Of a stretch of DNA of 5,771 nt, positions 4,763-5,771 are shown piece after piece. The notes beneath the pieces are model-generated. The model did not search any database, was not told the DNA's origin, and saw only the letters and a program-made list of their open reading frames with translations. Made by a program: the position numbers and the translations under genes. The stretch comes from Anaerolineales bacterium (GTDB taxonomy: Bacteria > Chloroflexota > Anaerolineae > Epilineales > JAANWY01): assembly GCA_018263655.1 (NCBI GenBank), contig JAANWY010000234.1, forward strand, positions 1-5,771. Reading direction: 5' to 3'. Each line of letters opens with the position of its first letter. Positions within the stretch are counted from its first letter, which is position 1.

Positions 4763-5719
4763 CTACTCGACTTCGCTCAACTTCACGGGTCGATTCTCCT
4801 CGTAAGATTTCTGGGCCGCGTAGCCCATCACCACCGGAATGCGCCCATCCAGGCCAGTCACTGGCGGTTCTTTGTCTTCGCGCACACAGTCGATGAAGGC
4901 CCGCATCTCCTCGACGTAGGCTTCGGTGTAGCGCTCGATGAAAAAATACACGGGCTTAGCCGACTGGGCACCCGCTTCATCGATATGGGTTACACGATCG
5001 GGTGTCTCATTCCCCGCTATCGCAACCCCCTCGGAGCCAAACACTTCCACGCGCTGGTCGTAGCCGTAGACCGCCTGCCGGCTATTGTCGATACTGCCCA
5101 GCACCCCGTTCGCGAAGCGGAGCGTGATGATGGTCGTGTCGATATCGCCCACCTCGCCAATTCGCTCATCGACCAGCACAGCGCCGGAAGCGTAAACCTC
5201 TTCGACCTCACCGCCGATCAAATAGCGAGCCATGTCGAAGTCGTGAATCGTCATGTCGACGAAGATGCCACCGGAGACTTTCACGTACTCGATGGGCGGC
5301 GGTTCGGGGTCGCGACTGGTGACGCGCAAAATGTGGGGTGTGCCGATTTCGCCTTGTGCCACCAATTCCCGCACGCGCCGGAAGCTGGGATCGAAACGTC
5401 GGTTGAAACCTACTTGCAGCTTAACGCCGGCCTCCTCCACGGCCTCCAGCGCTCGATCTATCTTCGCCAGATCCAGGGCAATGGGCTTCTCGCAAAAGAT
5501 GTGCTTGCCGGCCTCCGCCGCCTCTTCGATCATCTGCGCGTGCGTGTCGGTGCTGGAGCAGACGACGACGGCATCGATCCGGTCATCTTCGAGAATCACC
5601 CGATGATGGCTGGAGACCAACGGTATCTCCAGGTCAGCCGCCAGTTGTTCGGCCGCTTCGGTGATGATGTCGGCCGTCGCGCTGGCCGCAGCTCGGAATC
5701 GCAGCTCGCTGGCCGACAA
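4763..5719 (-). CDS. iolG: Inositol 2-dehydrogenase (EC 1.1.1.18), 5'-truncated at a chimeric contig end
   Basis: A Gfo/Idh/MocA enzyme that oxidises myo-inositol to scyllo-inosose with NAD. Numbered from a TTG at 5719, it shows CEKP (76-79) with catalytic Lys78, GFNRRFD (104-110), SRDPEPPPIEYVKVSGG (135-151), Asp155 and His159 in VDMTIHDFD, and NSRQAVYGYDQRVEVFGSEG (212-231). This whole pattern is typical of canonical IolG and closer to it than the two paralogues at 83-2154. Trusted homology starts only at ADIITEAAEQ, near 5674. The preceding Rossmann strand and GxGxxG loop, about 35 residues, are absent in all three frames. The frame stays open to the window edge, so TTG is an arbitrary start and the residues before ADII probably belong to another gene (see 5675-5756). 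The stop TAG is 4 nt before the epimerase gene, indicating one operon. The function is well supported; the 5' end is missing. Confidence 0.88.
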   Translation of the reverse strand: MSASELRFRAAASATADIITEAAEQLAADLEIPLVSSHHRVILEDDRIDAVVVCSSTDTHAQMIEEAAEAGKHIFCEKPIALDLAKIDRALEAVEEAGVKLQVGFNRRFDPSFRRVRELVAQGEIGTPHILRVTSRDPEPPPIEYVKVSGGIFVDMTIHDFDMARYLIGGEVEEVYASGAVLVDERIGEVGDIDTTIITLRFANGVLGSIDNSRQAVYGYDQRVEVFGSEGVAIAGNETPDRVTHIDEAGAQSAKPVYFFIERYTEAYVEEMRAFIDCVREDKEPPVTGLDGRIPVVMGYAAQKSYEENRPVKLSEVE

Positions 5720-5756
5720 CGTCGCCTCGGCCTGTCGTAGCCGCTGGTTTGCCGTT
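5675..5756 (-). other. Probable foreign segment, PAS/sensor-kinase-like linker fused to iolG
   Basis: Read in the iolG frame, this stretch encodes a charged, helix-forming sequence including EATLSASELRFRAAAS. It resembles the coiled-coil lead into a PAS domain of sensor kinases (the familiar L.ESE.RFRAL.E pattern), not the beta-alpha start of a Rossmann fold. It sits exactly where GxGxxG should be and directly abuts sequencing adapter. The most likely explanation is a chimeric read or misjoin. The resemblance to PAS leaders is from memory and rests on few residues. Confidence 0.5.
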
Positions 5757-5771
5757 AGATCGGAAGAGCAC
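5757..5771 (+). other. Illumina TruSeq adapter remnant
   Basis: The final 15 bases, AGATCGGAAGAGCAC, are identical to the start of the standard Illumina TruSeq adapter. They are technical sequence, not genomic, and mean that the contig end derives from an untrimmed read that ran through a short insert. Confidence 0.95.

Noticed and set aside
5717..5719. TTG as the true start of iolG
   Set aside because: There is no Rossmann GxGxxG after it, the frame is open upstream to the window edge, and the sequence there is probably foreign.
4985..5740. A 251-codon open frame on the plus strand
   Set aside because: It is antisense to iolG and runs into the chimeric end; its protein shows no family signature. 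The similar plus-strand frames at 296-817 and 3997-4668 were rejected for the same reason.

Overview
This 5.8 kb window is one end of a GC-rich (roughly 60 % G+C by eye) bacterial contig. Five genes all lie on the minus strand, so transcription runs from right to left. In that order they encode a 5'-truncated inositol 2-dehydrogenase (IolG type), a D-tagatose-3-epimerase-like TIM-barrel isomerase (IolO-like), a long creatininase-family hydrolase of the 3-dehydro-scyllo-inosose hydrolase type (IolN-like), and two co-linear Gfo/Idh/MocA oxidoreductase paralogues. No RNA gene or CRISPR array is visible. The host is uncertain. The short intergenic motif (CATCCTGAGTAGCG...CGTATCGAAGGG) and the general gene style suggest Chloroflexota (Anaerolineae or Caldilineae-like), but this is a weak inference.

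The genes fit the inositol route described for Thermotoga maritima rather than the classical Bacillus iolBCDE route. In that route myo-inositol is oxidised to scyllo-inosose (IolG) and then to a diketo-inositol (3-dehydro-scyllo-inosose). IolN opens the ring hydrolytically to 5-keto-L-gluconate, and IolO epimerises this to D-tagaturonate, which enters hexuronate catabolism. The window holds plausible IolG, IolN and IolO. The second oxidation is carried out in T. maritima by a zinc alcohol dehydrogenase (IolM), which is not present here. One of the two extra Gfo/Idh/MocA enzymes is a natural candidate for that step.

Layout: 1-82 is a short noncoding end with degenerate intergenic motifs. 83-1120 and 1132-2154 are the two coupled oxidoreductases, with the stop codon of one inside the ribosome-binding site of the next. 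2155-2514 is a noncoding gap with a 153-bp MITE-like element (19-bp perfect terminal inverted repeats, 9-bp direct repeats at both ends) and copies of the intergenic motif. 2515-3648 is the IolN-like hydrolase. 3649-3891 is a gap with a 17-bp inverted repeat enclosing two perfect hairpins, followed by two oppositely oriented heptanucleotide arrays. 3892-4758 is the IolO-like epimerase, whose stop codon lies inside the second heptamer array. 4763 onward is iolG.

The right end is artefactual. The last 15 bases equal the start of the Illumina TruSeq adapter, and the roughly 80 bases before it encode a PAS/sensor-kinase-like linker instead of the expected Rossmann GxGxxG segment. The start of iolG is therefore missing and the end of the contig is probably chimeric.
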